Positions 1-5,608 of a DNA stretch of 5,616 nucleotides are shown here, in pieces. Within the stretch, counting starts at the first letter, position 1, and every line of letters begins with the position of its first letter. Below the pieces are notes generated by a model. That model saw only the letters and a program-made list of their open reading frames with translations, was not told the DNA's origin and ran no database searches. The stretch is from the NCBI GenBank assembly GCA_002684315.1, contig NYVB01000188.1, positions 1 through 5,616 of the forward strand. Reading direction: 5' to 3'. The position numbers and the translations under genes were made by a program. Origin of the DNA: Planctomycetaceae bacterium (GTDB lineage: Bacteria > Planctomycetota > Phycisphaerae > Phycisphaerales > SM1A02).

Positions 1-4
1 GACG

Positions 5-826
5 ATGAACACGATGTCGACCGCCAATATCAGCGCCAAGGATGTGATGGCCCTGCGCCAGAAGACCGGTTTGGGCATGATGGATTGCAAGAAGGCCCTT
101 GTTGAAGCGAACGGCGATCTCGCCGTCGCCGAGACCCACCTTCGTGCCAAGCTCAAGGGCAAGATGGATGAACGAACCGACCGAGCAGCCGGCGAAGGCT
201 GCATCGCGGTCAAGTACGAAGGCGACAAGGCGGCCATCCTCGAGGTGCGCGCCGAAACCGATTTCACCGCCCGCAACGAGATGTTCGTGGCCATGGCCAA
301 TGAAGTCGCCGGCATGTCCTTCGATCAGCCCGCCGGAGAGATCACCTTCGACGGCACCATGACCGAGATGCTCGACAACGTGCGCATCACCACCAATGAG
401 AACGTCTCCTTTGCTCGCGGCGCCCGCGTCGATGGCAAGGGATTCGGGCGCTACGTCCACCACGACGGCAAACTCGGCGTCCTCGTCGTCTTCGACGGCG
501 AAGTGCCGGAGGATGTCGCTCTGGGAGTCGCTCAGCACGTCGCCGCACACGTCCCCACGCCTTCGGCAGCCGATGCCGACGCCCTTCCTGAGGACCTGGT
601 TTCGGCCAAGCGTGAAGAGGCCGAGAAGGAAGCACGCGACAGCGGCAAGCCCCAGGAGATCGCGGAGAAGATCGCCGAAGGCAAGATGAGAAAGTTCTTC
701 GAAGAAGTGACACTCCTCGGTCAGAAGTACGTCCGTGATGAATCGATGCAGGTTCGCGACATCCTTCCCAAGGGAGTCACCGTGACCAGCTTCCACAGAA
801 TGAGAGTCGGTGAAGGCGGCGAGTGA
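5..826 (+). CDS. tsf: Elongation factor Ts (EF-Ts)
   Basis: EF-Ts is the cytoplasmic nucleotide-exchange factor that releases GDP from EF-Tu during translation elongation. The N-terminal UBA-like domain carries the family signature LRQKTGLGMMDCKKAL (residues 17-32). The EF-Tu-contacting core has ETDFTARNEMF (84-94), whose Asp86-Phe87 match the TDF motif that intrudes into EF-Tu. Next comes YVHHDGKLGVLV (150-161), and the C-terminal module has LLGQKYVRDES (237-247) and ends in a VGEG tail. At 273 residues it is close to the 283 of E. coli and appears complete. Two starts are possible: ATG at 5, or ATG at 14, which aligns better with the E. coli N-terminus. A Shine-Dalgarno site for ATG-5 would lie outside the window, and none is visible before ATG-14. 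A KLKGKMDERTDR block at 49-60 is not in E. coli EF-Ts and looks lineage-specific. rpsB is the usual upstream neighbour. The gene converges on the glycosyltransferase with a 33-bp gap. Confidence 0.97.
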   Translation: MNTMSTANISAKDVMALRQKTGLGMMDCKKALVEANGDLAVAETHLRAKLKGKMDERTDRAAGEGCIAVKYEGDKAAILEVRAETDFTARNEMFVAMANEVAGMSFDQPAGEITFDGTMTEMLDNVRITTNENVSFARGARVDGKGFGRYVHHDGKLGVLVVFDGEVPEDVALGVAQHVAAHVPTPSAADADALPEDLVSAKREEAEKEARDSGKPQEIAEKIAEGKMRKFFEEVTLLGQKYVRDESMQVRDILPKGVTVTSFHRMRVGEGGE

Positions 827-833
827 ACTCGCC
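818..833 (+). other. Stem-loop spanning the tsf stop codon
   Basis: GGCGAG (818-823) pairs with CTCGCC (828-833) around a TGAA loop that contains the TGA stop of tsf. It is seen directly in the sequence. It is the first of three consecutive inverted repeats at the convergent gene junction. No T-run follows, so I do not call it a terminator by itself. Confidence 0.4.
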
Positions 834-838
834 CCTGA

Positions 839-858
839 GATCGTTCCTCCGAACGGTC
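839..858. terminator. Possible bidirectional terminator hairpin between convergent genes
   Basis: GATCGTTC (839-846) and GAACGGTC (851-858) form eight pairs, one of them G-U, around the loop CTCC. The hairpin fills most of the 33-bp space between the tsf stop and the stop of the opposing glycosyltransferase, the position expected for a shared terminator. Neither side is followed by a T-tract, so it would be an atypical or Rho-assisted terminator. The stem is direct observation; the role is inference. Confidence 0.35.
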
Positions 859-859
859 A

Positions 860-1993
860 TCACACCGTGCAAGATTCCAGAATCGGCTGAACCTGATCGA
901 GCCAGCTCGACCAGTTCAGCCGATTCTGTGATTCAAGGCATGCCCGAGCACCGAGCCGCGAGACCAGTTCGGGCTCCAGGACCAACCGACGCACGGCATC
1001 ATCGAGAGATGACTGGTCGAAGGGTTCGGAAATCAGCAATCCGTTGACTTCATTGCGAATGATCTGAGGCATCCCTCCCACCGAGGTGCAGACCACCGGG
1101 AGAGAACGGGCGCATGCTTCCACCAGCACGTGTCCATAGGGTTCGCCTCGAGCGGGATGCAGGAGGCAGGTCGCACGGCGAAAGGCGCCTTCGAACACCT
1201 TTCGATCGGCATCGTTCTTCAGATCAAGGTGCCCCAGGTCATCGACGTACGGTGAAGCGGTCATTTTCTCGGCGTTGCGCCCGATCGTCAAAAGACGAAC
1301 CCCGATCCCTTCGGCATTCAGATTCTCGACGGTTCGGATGGCACGATCAAGGCCCTTCCGATGCCGTTGATGACCGATGAAAAGGAGCTCGAAGGGGTCG
1401 GTCGAGCGTCTCACACCCATGTCCGGAAGTTCGGAGGAAACCATGTCGGCTCCGCCCCATTCAACGACGTGAATCGTGTCAGGATCAGCGCCGTACTCAT
1501 GAATGGCCGACTCGGCGACGAACTGCGAAGGCAGCACCATCGCGGAGGAGAGCGAGAACATCAGATGTTCCCGTTCGATCTTGAGCACCCTGCCCGCCGA
1601 CTCATCCTCTTCGATCTGCAGTGTGTTGATGTCGGTGATGTAGGTCACCGGTATGGGCGTCGCTTGGAGAAGGTCGCATTCGTTGGCGCAGAAACATCCA
1701 ATGATGACGTCGCAACCGATCTTTTCAGCGTCTTCGATCGCAGCCTTGGTGTATCGGCGCTCGGCTTTCGACTGGACGAAGAGAGACCTTCTCGGGTTGG
1801 CCAGAGAGACGACCGTGCTGATCTTTCTGAAAACACGGGCCCGCAGGTGCGTGCCCGCGAGCTCCTCGGCATGGTCCGCCGCGAGGTGGTGCACCGTGTT
1901 TTTCGGGTTCGCGGACAATGCGCGGTAGATGTAATGAGCGGTACTTCCGGAATTCTTGGCATTGCGCCGGAAAGTAAGCAGACCGATTTTCAC
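860..1993 (-). CDS. Glycosyltransferase, GT4-like (GT-B fold)
   Basis: A 377-residue retaining glycosyltransferase that should transfer a sugar from a nucleotide-sugar donor to an unknown acceptor. The C-terminal donor domain is diagnostic. FIGHQRHRKG (205-214) is the basic loop that contacts the donor phosphate. The E-x7-E motif falls at Glu284 and Glu292 in EPYGHVLVE, and GGMPQII (306-312) with NGLL (317-320) fits the usual GG-x-x-E-I/NGLL region, with Gln310 in place of Glu. The N-terminal acceptor domain (about 1-190) is divergent, with a GxxxH-like start (MKIGLLTFRRNAKNSGSTAH), and does not reveal the acceptor. No signal peptide or membrane span is seen, so it is probably cytoplasmic or membrane-peripheral. 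The start is GTG at 1993, supported by GGAG eight bases upstream. It follows the permease gene by 46 bp on the same strand, so co-transcription is possible. The last 50 codon bases hold a perfect 15-bp inverted repeat. Likely roles are lipopolysaccharide, exopolysaccharide or glycolipid synthesis; the specific substrate is unknown. Confidence 0.88.
   Translation of the reverse strand: MKIGLLTFRRNAKNSGSTAHYIYRALSANPKNTVHHLAADHAEELAGTHLRARVFRKISTVVSLANPRRSLFVQSKAERRYTKAAIEDAEKIGCDVIIGCFCANECDLLQATPIPVTYITDINTLQIEEDESAGRVLKIEREHLMFSLSSAMVLPSQFVAESAIHEYGADPDTIHVVEWGGADMVSSELPDMGVRRSTDPFELLFIGHQRHRKGLDRAIRTVENLNAEGIGVRLLTIGRNAEKMTASPYVDDLGHLDLKNDADRKVFEGAFRRATCLLHPARGEPYGHVLVEACARSLPVVCTSVGGMPQIIRNEVNGLLISEPFDQSSLDDAVRRLVLEPELVSRLGARACLESQNRLNWSSWLDQVQPILESCTV
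878..928. repeat. Perfect 15-bp inverted repeat inside the glycosyltransferase 3' end
   Basis: The arms CAGAATCGGCTGAAC (878-892) and GTTCAGCCGATTCTG (914-928) are exact reverse complements. The 21-base spacer folds further: TG/CA and TCGAG/CTCGA pairs close a CCAG loop with one bulge and one A-C mismatch. The whole element codes for the tail QNRLNWSSWLDQVQPIL of the glycosyltransferase and ends 15 bases before its stop codon. It also lies 51 bases past the tsf stop, so it could act on either transcript. No T-tract follows on either strand. Confidence 0.85.
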
Positions 1994-2001
1994 TTGAGGG
2001 G

Positions 2002-2005
2002 CTCC
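2002..2005 (-). promoter_or_regulatory. Ribosome binding site of the glycosyltransferase
   Basis: GGAG on the minus strand (CTCC on plus), within GGGAG, sits eight bases before the GTG at 1993. It supports GTG as the start rather than a codon further inside the gene. It lies in the 46-bp gap after the permease stop; I see no convincing promoter in that gap. Confidence 0.6.
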
Positions 2006-2039
2006 CGAGACCTCGAAGAGTGCGAAGAGGCAAGTATGG

Positions 2040-3446
2040 CTAGTTCATTCGCCATTGGGCCCTTCGGCATTGATAAATCAGGAAAGGAAGCACCGTGAAG
2101 AAGATCAAACCCACGAGAACGACGTTCTTATAGGAGGCTCTGTCAGCCTCTTTCACCATTTCAGGCGGAATGAAGGCGAAGACGATGGCCGTGAGTCCGG
2201 CAAGCGACCCCAGAATGGCCAGACCCCAGATCCCGACGATGCCGAACGGCACTCGGTAGCGTCGCGGGACATCGGCCTGGGTGTATCGGAGTCGCACTGC
2301 CGCCATGAACATCAGGATGTACATGATGATGTAGAGCATCGTGGGGACGATGTTCATCAGCCAGAAGGCCACCTGAACATCATCGAAGGCCAGATAGATC
2401 GTGGACATCAGGGTGAAGATCAGAGCCTGGACGATCAGGATCGGCTGATGCGCTGCGTGACGGTTCTCACGTTGAAGAAACGGGGGCAGCGCACCATCTC
2501 GTCCCGCCACGAGCAGGCCGCGGGTCGGTGCGGGAATCCAGTTGTTCACTTCGCCGAGCATGCCCAGTGCGATGATGAGACCGGCGGGCATGATCAGCCA
2601 GCCAAGACTGTTCTGATCGAGAAGAATCGTGATCGCCTGCATCAGCCCGGCATCGAGATTCAATTGCGAGCGAGGCACCACGATGGCGATGGCCAATCCG
2701 ATCAGCGTGACCAGGACCAGAGCGATCGCGGCCGAGGTGAGAATCGCGATGGGATAGTCACGACGGGGATTCCGCGCTGAGGCCGCGTTCGAAGCGGAGG
2801 CTTCGATCCCGGCGAACGTCAGAAAGGCACCGACGATGAAGGAGAGTTTCTGCGTGTCCCCGAGATCGGGAACGAACCCTTCCCAGGAAAAGTCGACCTG
2901 TGAAGGATTGCCGTTGCCGACGAACAGCATCGCAAGCAGGAAGAGAAAGAGAATCGGGATGATCCGACCGAAGAGCGTGCAGATGATCGCGACGAAACCA
3001 CTCGTCTTCATGCCGAACAGATTGGTGATCGTCAAAGCCCAGAACAGGACGTTGATCGAGATGAAGATGAAGAGCTGGTCATCCTTCAGTTGCGGCATGA
3101 AGGCGTAGATCGCGGCCACGACCATCACCGTCAGGATCGAAGGGAACCAGATGACGTTCTCGATCCACTGCAACCAGACCGCCACGAAACCGAGCCGTTC
3201 ACCGAAAGCTTCCTTCACCCAGACATAGACGCCGCCATCTTCAGGCCACCCGGTGGCGAGTTCCGCCGAGATCAAGGCCGAAGGAAGAAGAAAGACCAGT
3301 GCGACCAGCAGATAGATGAAAACCAGCGCGAAACCATATTCCGCCATCGATGGCGCACCATGGATGCTGGTGATGATTCCGGTGGTGATCATGACCAGTG
3401 CGAAGACCGACAGCGAGCGATTGGGATCCTTGGGTTCCAGACTCAA
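2040..3446 (-). CDS. APC-superfamily amino-acid permease, glutamate/GABA antiporter-like
   Basis: A 468-residue inner-membrane transporter with about twelve hydrophobic segments spread over the whole chain. It resembles GadC of the glutamate:GABA antiporter family at fixed positions: GWPEDGGVYVW (66-76) in the TM2-3 region, GIEASASNAASARNPRRDYP (213-232, GadC VEASATH...NPGRDYP) around TM6, LNLDAGLMQ (262-270, GadC INLSAGVMQ), and GEVNNWIPAPTRGLLVA (298-314, GadC AEIASWIVGPSRGMYV). PRRYRVPFG (394-402) is the family's pre-TM11 loop. It would exchange or import amino acids; the exact substrate cannot be read. The protein ends just after the last membrane segment, so the C-terminal plug that closes GadC at neutral pH is missing. 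No decarboxylase or glutaminase gene is beside it. The start is TTG at 3446 with only a weak GAGAG six bases upstream; the next internal ATG (residue 19) would cut into TM1. It is divergent from dacB and upstream of the glycosyltransferase gene. Confidence 0.9.
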   Translation of the reverse strand: MSLEPKDPNRSLSVFALVMITTGIITSIHGAPSMAEYGFALVFIYLLVALVFLLPSALISAELATGWPEDGGVYVWVKEAFGERLGFVAVWLQWIENVIWFPSILTVMVVAAIYAFMPQLKDDQLFIFISINVLFWALTITNLFGMKTSGFVAIICTLFGRIIPILFLFLLAMLFVGNGNPSQVDFSWEGFVPDLGDTQKLSFIVGAFLTFAGIEASASNAASARNPRRDYPIAILTSAAIALVLVTLIGLAIAIVVPRSQLNLDAGLMQAITILLDQNSLGWLIMPAGLIIALGMLGEVNNWIPAPTRGLLVAGRDGALPPFLQRENRHAAHQPILIVQALIFTLMSTIYLAFDDVQVAFWLMNIVPTMLYIIMYILMFMAAVRLRYTQADVPRRYRVPFGIVGIWGLAILGSLAGLTAIVFAFIPPEMVKEADRASYKNVVLVGLIFFTVLPFLIYQCRRAQWRMN

Positions 3447-3473
3447 GATGGGCTCTCTTTTCGGATGCGGGTG

Positions 3474-3510
3474 GAAAATGGATTTTCGGCCGATGGCGAC
3501 ATGATCGGCC
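3474..3510. promoter_or_regulatory. Two abutting dyads upstream of the permease, candidate operator
   Basis: GAAAAT-GG-ATTTTC (3474-3487) is a 14-bp perfect inverted repeat. Directly beside it, GGCCGAT (3488-3494) and ATCGGCC (3504-3510) form a second perfect dyad with a 9-base spacer. They lie 28-64 bp in front of the permease start. A minus-strand TATTCT at 3517-3512 could serve as a -10, which would place the transcription start inside the second dyad, but no good -35 is visible. Either a repressor site or a 5'-leader hairpin pair would fit. The repeats are seen; the role is inferred. Confidence 0.4.
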
Positions 3511-3543
3511 CAGAATACTCCAGACCGGGATTGGACGGCGGGA

Positions 3544-3571
3544 TGGAGGGACGAAAGATCGCTGGAGGGAC
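3544..3571 (+). repeat. 9-bp direct repeat in the divergent control region
   Basis: TGGAGGGAC occurs at 3544-3552 and again at 3563-3571, 19 bp start to start. It lies 26-53 bp upstream of the proposed dacB -35 and could be a tandem activator site. Two copies of a G-rich word are weak evidence. Confidence 0.35.
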
Positions 3572-3596
3572 TTTGGGAATGATGGCCCCGGAATGG

Positions 3597-3625
3597 TGGA
3601 TATCAAAAGGAAAACTGCCGATAAT
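3597..3625 (+). promoter_or_regulatory. Putative sigma-70-type promoter of dacB
   Basis: TGGATA (3597-3602, four of six matches to TTGACA) and GATAAT (3620-3625, five of six to TATAAT) are separated by 17 bp, the optimal spacing. Transcription would start near 3632, giving a leader of about 35 bases before the GTG at 3667. This is the only well-spaced promoter I find in the 220-bp divergent region. Confidence 0.5.
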
Positions 3626-3655
3626 AGCCATACCCCACCACCCGAACGATTGATC

Positions 3656-3659
3656 GGAG
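3656..3659 (+). promoter_or_regulatory. Ribosome binding site of dacB
   Basis: GGAG lies seven bases before the GTG at 3667, the spacing expected for a Shine-Dalgarno site. It supports the GTG start over the internal ATG at 3703, which would lose the charged n-region of the signal peptide. Confidence 0.6.
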
Positions 3660-3666
3660 CCAGGAC

Positions 3667-5169
3667 GTGCAGACCTCCTCGAGAACCAAAGTAGCCACGC
3701 TGATGACGGCTTTCCTGTCGTTGGCGGGCAGCGCATGCGCCTCAAACGCCAAGGCTGACCTCGAAGACAGGGTGGCACATGTCCTCGCAAAGTCGGCTCT
3801 GGGGTCCACGGAAGTGGGCATCAGCGTTCGTGATCTGACCACCGGTGAGGAGATCGTGGGAATCGACGAGATCGAACCCATGATTCCAGCCAGCAACATG
3901 AAGCTCTTCACCAGTGGCGCCGCGTTGCACGTGCTGGGAGAGGATTTCCATTTTCAAACCTCATTGATCCTCGATGAAGACACCCTCTGGGTCGTGGGCG
4001 GAGGAGATCCTGCTCTGGGAGACCCCCTGCTGCTCGAACAGATGGAATGGGACATCGACGGCCTGCTCGATCAGATCGTCCTGGCCGTCAAGGACTCGGA
4101 TGTCCGGACCCTTTCGAGCGTGGTCGTCGACGACCGGATCTTCGATCGAAATGCCGTCCACCCTGATTGGCCCAGGGATCAGCTGGACAAACGCTACTGC
4201 GCGGAAGTCGCGGGACTCAACTTCGGCTTGAACGTCATCCACATCAAGGCGGCACCTTCGAAATCGGGCGGGGCCCCGGTGATCACCTCGATGACGCCGA
4301 ATCTGCCTTGGATTCTTCCCAAGAACGAGATGCACAGCAAGCGACAGAAGAATGCGGTCACCAGGATCGGCATCAGAAGAGCTCCCGGCAGCAACCGGCT
4401 GACGGTGTACGGTCGGATCCTCTCGCCCATCGGTGCCGATGTGACGATTTCAGACGTACCGAATGTCTTCGCCCGGCTTCTGAAGTTCCGACTGGAGGCG
4501 GCAGGCATCGAGGTCGGATCGTTTCGACTCGCGGACGGCGAAGCGCCCAGCCCGAAACCAGACGGCGCCGACGTGCGCGAACTGCTGAGAATCAAGACCC
4601 CTCTGGCCACCGCGCTCGAACGATGCAACACAAACAGCCAGAATCTCTATGCCGAAAGCATGCTCAAGCGAATGGGTCATGAAAACGAACTCGCTCCCGG
4701 GTCATGGGCCAATGGCTCCCGAGCCGTCCGAATGGTGGTGATCGATCGCCTCGGTCCGGAACATGCCGACGGCATCAGACAGACTGACGGGTCCGGCATG
4801 AGTCGCAGGAACACCGTGACCGCCGAGACCGTGACCGCCTGGCTGACGTCGTTCGCTCAGGATGAAGCATTGGGAACGACGTTCATCGAAAGTCTCGCCG
4901 ACCCGGAGAAATCGGGAACACTCAAGGGTCGATTCGACGACCTCCCCTCGGGCATCAAATTCGCCTGCAAGACCGGCTACATCAACGGAGTCAGCTGCCT
5001 CAGTGGCCTGGTCTCGAACTCGAGCGGCCGGGGATACGCCTTCAGCGTGCTCTGCAACGAGATTCCGTCCAATGTTCCAATCAGATCGGCCAAGAAGCTT
5101 CAGGAATCAGTGGTCGATCTGCTGGTCGACCAGCTCGAGGTGCCCCGGTCCGCTCTGAATCGCCCCTGA
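3667..5169 (+). CDS. dacB: D-alanyl-D-alanine carboxypeptidase/endopeptidase, PBP4 (peptidase S13)
   Basis: A 500-residue penicillin-binding protein of the PBP4/DacB family, which trims terminal D-alanine from peptidoglycan stem peptides and can cut D-Ala-meso-DAP cross-links outside the cytoplasmic membrane. All three active-site motifs are present: Ser76-Asn-Met-Lys79 (nucleophile and general base, in PASNMKL), Ser324-Gln-Asn326 (in SQNLYAE) and Lys435-Thr-Gly437. Other family marks are GGGDPALG (111-118), DDRIFD (155-160) with VHPDWP (164-169), GLNFGLNV (183-190) and DGSGMSRRN (374-382). The large insert between SxxK and SxN typical of S13 is present, and the length is in the family range. 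The N-terminus is a Sec signal peptide: Arg6 and Lys8, a hydrophobic stretch at about 9-23, and AxA-type sites at ACA (23-25) or AKA (28-30). Cys24 lacks a proper lipobox (Gly at -3). The start is GTG with GGAG seven bases upstream and its own likely promoter. Cys320, Cys434 and Cys444 lie close to two catalytic motifs. Confidence 0.94.
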   Translation: MQTSSRTKVATLMTAFLSLAGSACASNAKADLEDRVAHVLAKSALGSTEVGISVRDLTTGEEIVGIDEIEPMIPASNMKLFTSGAALHVLGEDFHFQTSLILDEDTLWVVGGGDPALGDPLLLEQMEWDIDGLLDQIVLAVKDSDVRTLSSVVVDDRIFDRNAVHPDWPRDQLDKRYCAEVAGLNFGLNVIHIKAAPSKSGGAPVITSMTPNLPWILPKNEMHSKRQKNAVTRIGIRRAPGSNRLTVYGRILSPIGADVTISDVPNVFARLLKFRLEAAGIEVGSFRLADGEAPSPKPDGADVRELLRIKTPLATALERCNTNSQNLYAESMLKRMGHENELAPGSWANGSRAVRMVVIDRLGPEHADGIRQTDGSGMSRRNTVTAETVTAWLTSFAQDEALGTTFIESLADPEKSGTLKGRFDDLPSGIKFACKTGYINGVSCLSGLVSNSSGRGYAFSVLCNEIPSNVPIRSAKKLQESVVDLLVDQLEVPRSALNRP

Positions 5170-5206
5170 GAGACCAGAAAAGCCAAAATGAGATTCCAAT
5201 CAGATC
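5075..5206 (+). repeat. 13-bp direct repeat straddling the dacB 3' end
   Basis: TTCCAATCAGATC occurs at 5075-5087 inside dacB and again at 5194-5206, 25 bases after its stop codon (119 bp apart). The second copy, read as GAGATTCC followed by AATCAGATC, also matches the first locus (5059-5066 and 5079-5087) with 12 bases left out. This looks like a small duplication or slippage event at the boundary of the non-coding region, though chance is not excluded. Confidence 0.5.
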
Positions 5207-5520
5207 CTGGAGCCGTCTTCCCTTGTGGCGGCTGCCTGAATTGAGTACCCTGCTCGACCTCGCAGAATGGGCCGTCGGTGACTGGGAAGACTCAGGCGCC
5301 GCATGGAGCACGCAACCAGCGGCTAACGCGTGCTGCAGCCTGGCGAGAGTGCCGCGGCTCCGATCCGGTGTGAAACACCCGATGGAACCGCAAGCACGCG
5401 GTTCGTCGGAGCCGACGCAAGAGGCGTCACTTCACGGACGACAATTTAGTGAGGCGGACCAATCGAGGTTTCGCGCTGGAGCGGCTATCCTAAGGCTGCA
5501 GGAGGCAACACCTCTTCTTG
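5207..5520 (+). ncRNA. Unassigned, highly structured non-coding region (candidate RNA)
   Basis: The 368 bases between dacB and the tRNA hold no credible protein gene but many tandem inverted repeats. In order: AGCCGTC/GGCGGCT (5211-5217 with 5227-5233, one wobble). GCCTGA/TCAGGC (5234-5239 with 5292-5297) encloses CTGC/GCAG (5250-5253 with 5262-5265). AGCACGC/GCGTGCT follows (5307-5313 with 5328-5334, 14-base loop). CGGCTCCGA/TCGGAGCCG (5355-5363 with 5406-5414) closes a three-way junction with two inner hairpins: CCGGTGT/ACACCCG (5365-5381, GAA loop, one C-C mismatch) and GAACCGC/GCGGTTC (5385-5404). Then GACGC/GCGTC (5414-5428), GCGGC/GCTGC (5481-5499) and AGGAGG/CCTCTT (5500-5516). I find none of the core motifs of RNase P RNA, tmRNA, SRP RNA or common riboswitches. 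Strand is assumed from the flanking genes. The ends are approximate. A decayed or unknown repeat element is the main alternative. Confidence 0.45.
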
Positions 5521-5537
5521 CGTGAAGCTTCAATCAA

Positions 5538-5608
5538 TGGCCCATGGTGTAACGGTAGCACAGCTGGTTTTGATCCAGTCAGTCCTAGTTCAAATCTAGG
5601 TGGGCCAG
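5538..5608 (+). tRNA. tRNA-Gln (anticodon UUG)
   Basis: A full cloverleaf is visible. The acceptor stem is TGGCCCA/TGGGCCA (5538-5544 with 5601-5607), seven pairs with a first U-A pair, as is usual for glutamine tRNAs. The D-stem is GTG/CAC (5547-5549 with 5559-5561). The anticodon stem is GCTGG/CCAGT (5563-5567 with 5575-5579), with loop TTTTGAT and anticodon TTG at 5570-5572, which reads CAA/CAG. The variable loop has four bases, and the T-stem is CCTAG/CTAGG (5584-5588 with 5596-5600) with loop TTCAAAT. The discriminator is G5608, also typical of tRNA-Gln. CCA is not encoded; TTTTGATC follows, so a CCA-adding enzyme is required. No clear promoter sits directly upstream, so it may be processed from a transcript that includes the preceding structured region. 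Confidence 0.96.

Noticed and set aside
1361..2098. A 245-codon plus-strand open frame opposite the glycosyltransferase start and permease end.
   Set aside because: It is antisense to a clearly recognisable glycosyltransferase, its composition (many Arg, Asp, Gly, His) is that of a mirrored high-GC frame, and no domain is visible.
2055..2780. A 241-codon plus-strand open frame opposite the permease.
   Set aside because: It is extremely rich in Asp, His, Gln and Arg, the typical reverse complement of a membrane protein; the permease on the other strand explains the sequence.
3727..3741. A possible lipoprotein signal at Cys24 of DacB.
   Set aside because: The residues before it are Gly-Ser-Ala, with Gly at -3 instead of Leu/Val/Ile, and AxA sites for signal peptidase I follow.
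5211..5233. A dacB terminator formed by AGCCGTC/GGCGGCT.
   Set aside because: The stem is real, but no T-run follows and it joins directly onto further stems, so I keep it as part of the structured region.
5307..5334. CGGCTAAC with an imperfect palindrome, as in integron attC sites.
   Set aside because: No matching GTTRRRY core is present on either side, and no integrase or cassette is seen.
5308..5357. Words in the order GCAC, CGGCTAAC, CGTGC, CAGCC, GCCGCGG, which recall the 515 region (helix 18) of 16S rRNA.
   Set aside because: The spacing differs, the bases between do not match, and the flanks show no further rRNA similarity, so I treat it as coincidence; a search against 16S would settle it.
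5355..5404. A GAAA-containing hairpin that resembles group II intron domain V.
   Set aside because: The catalytic AGC triad and the two-base bulge are not in place, and there is no GTGYG 5' end, maturase or interrupted exon.
5223..5525. A 100-codon plus-strand open frame in the structured region.
   Set aside because: No ribosome-binding site, no recognisable motif, and the inverted repeats explain the composition better than coding does.
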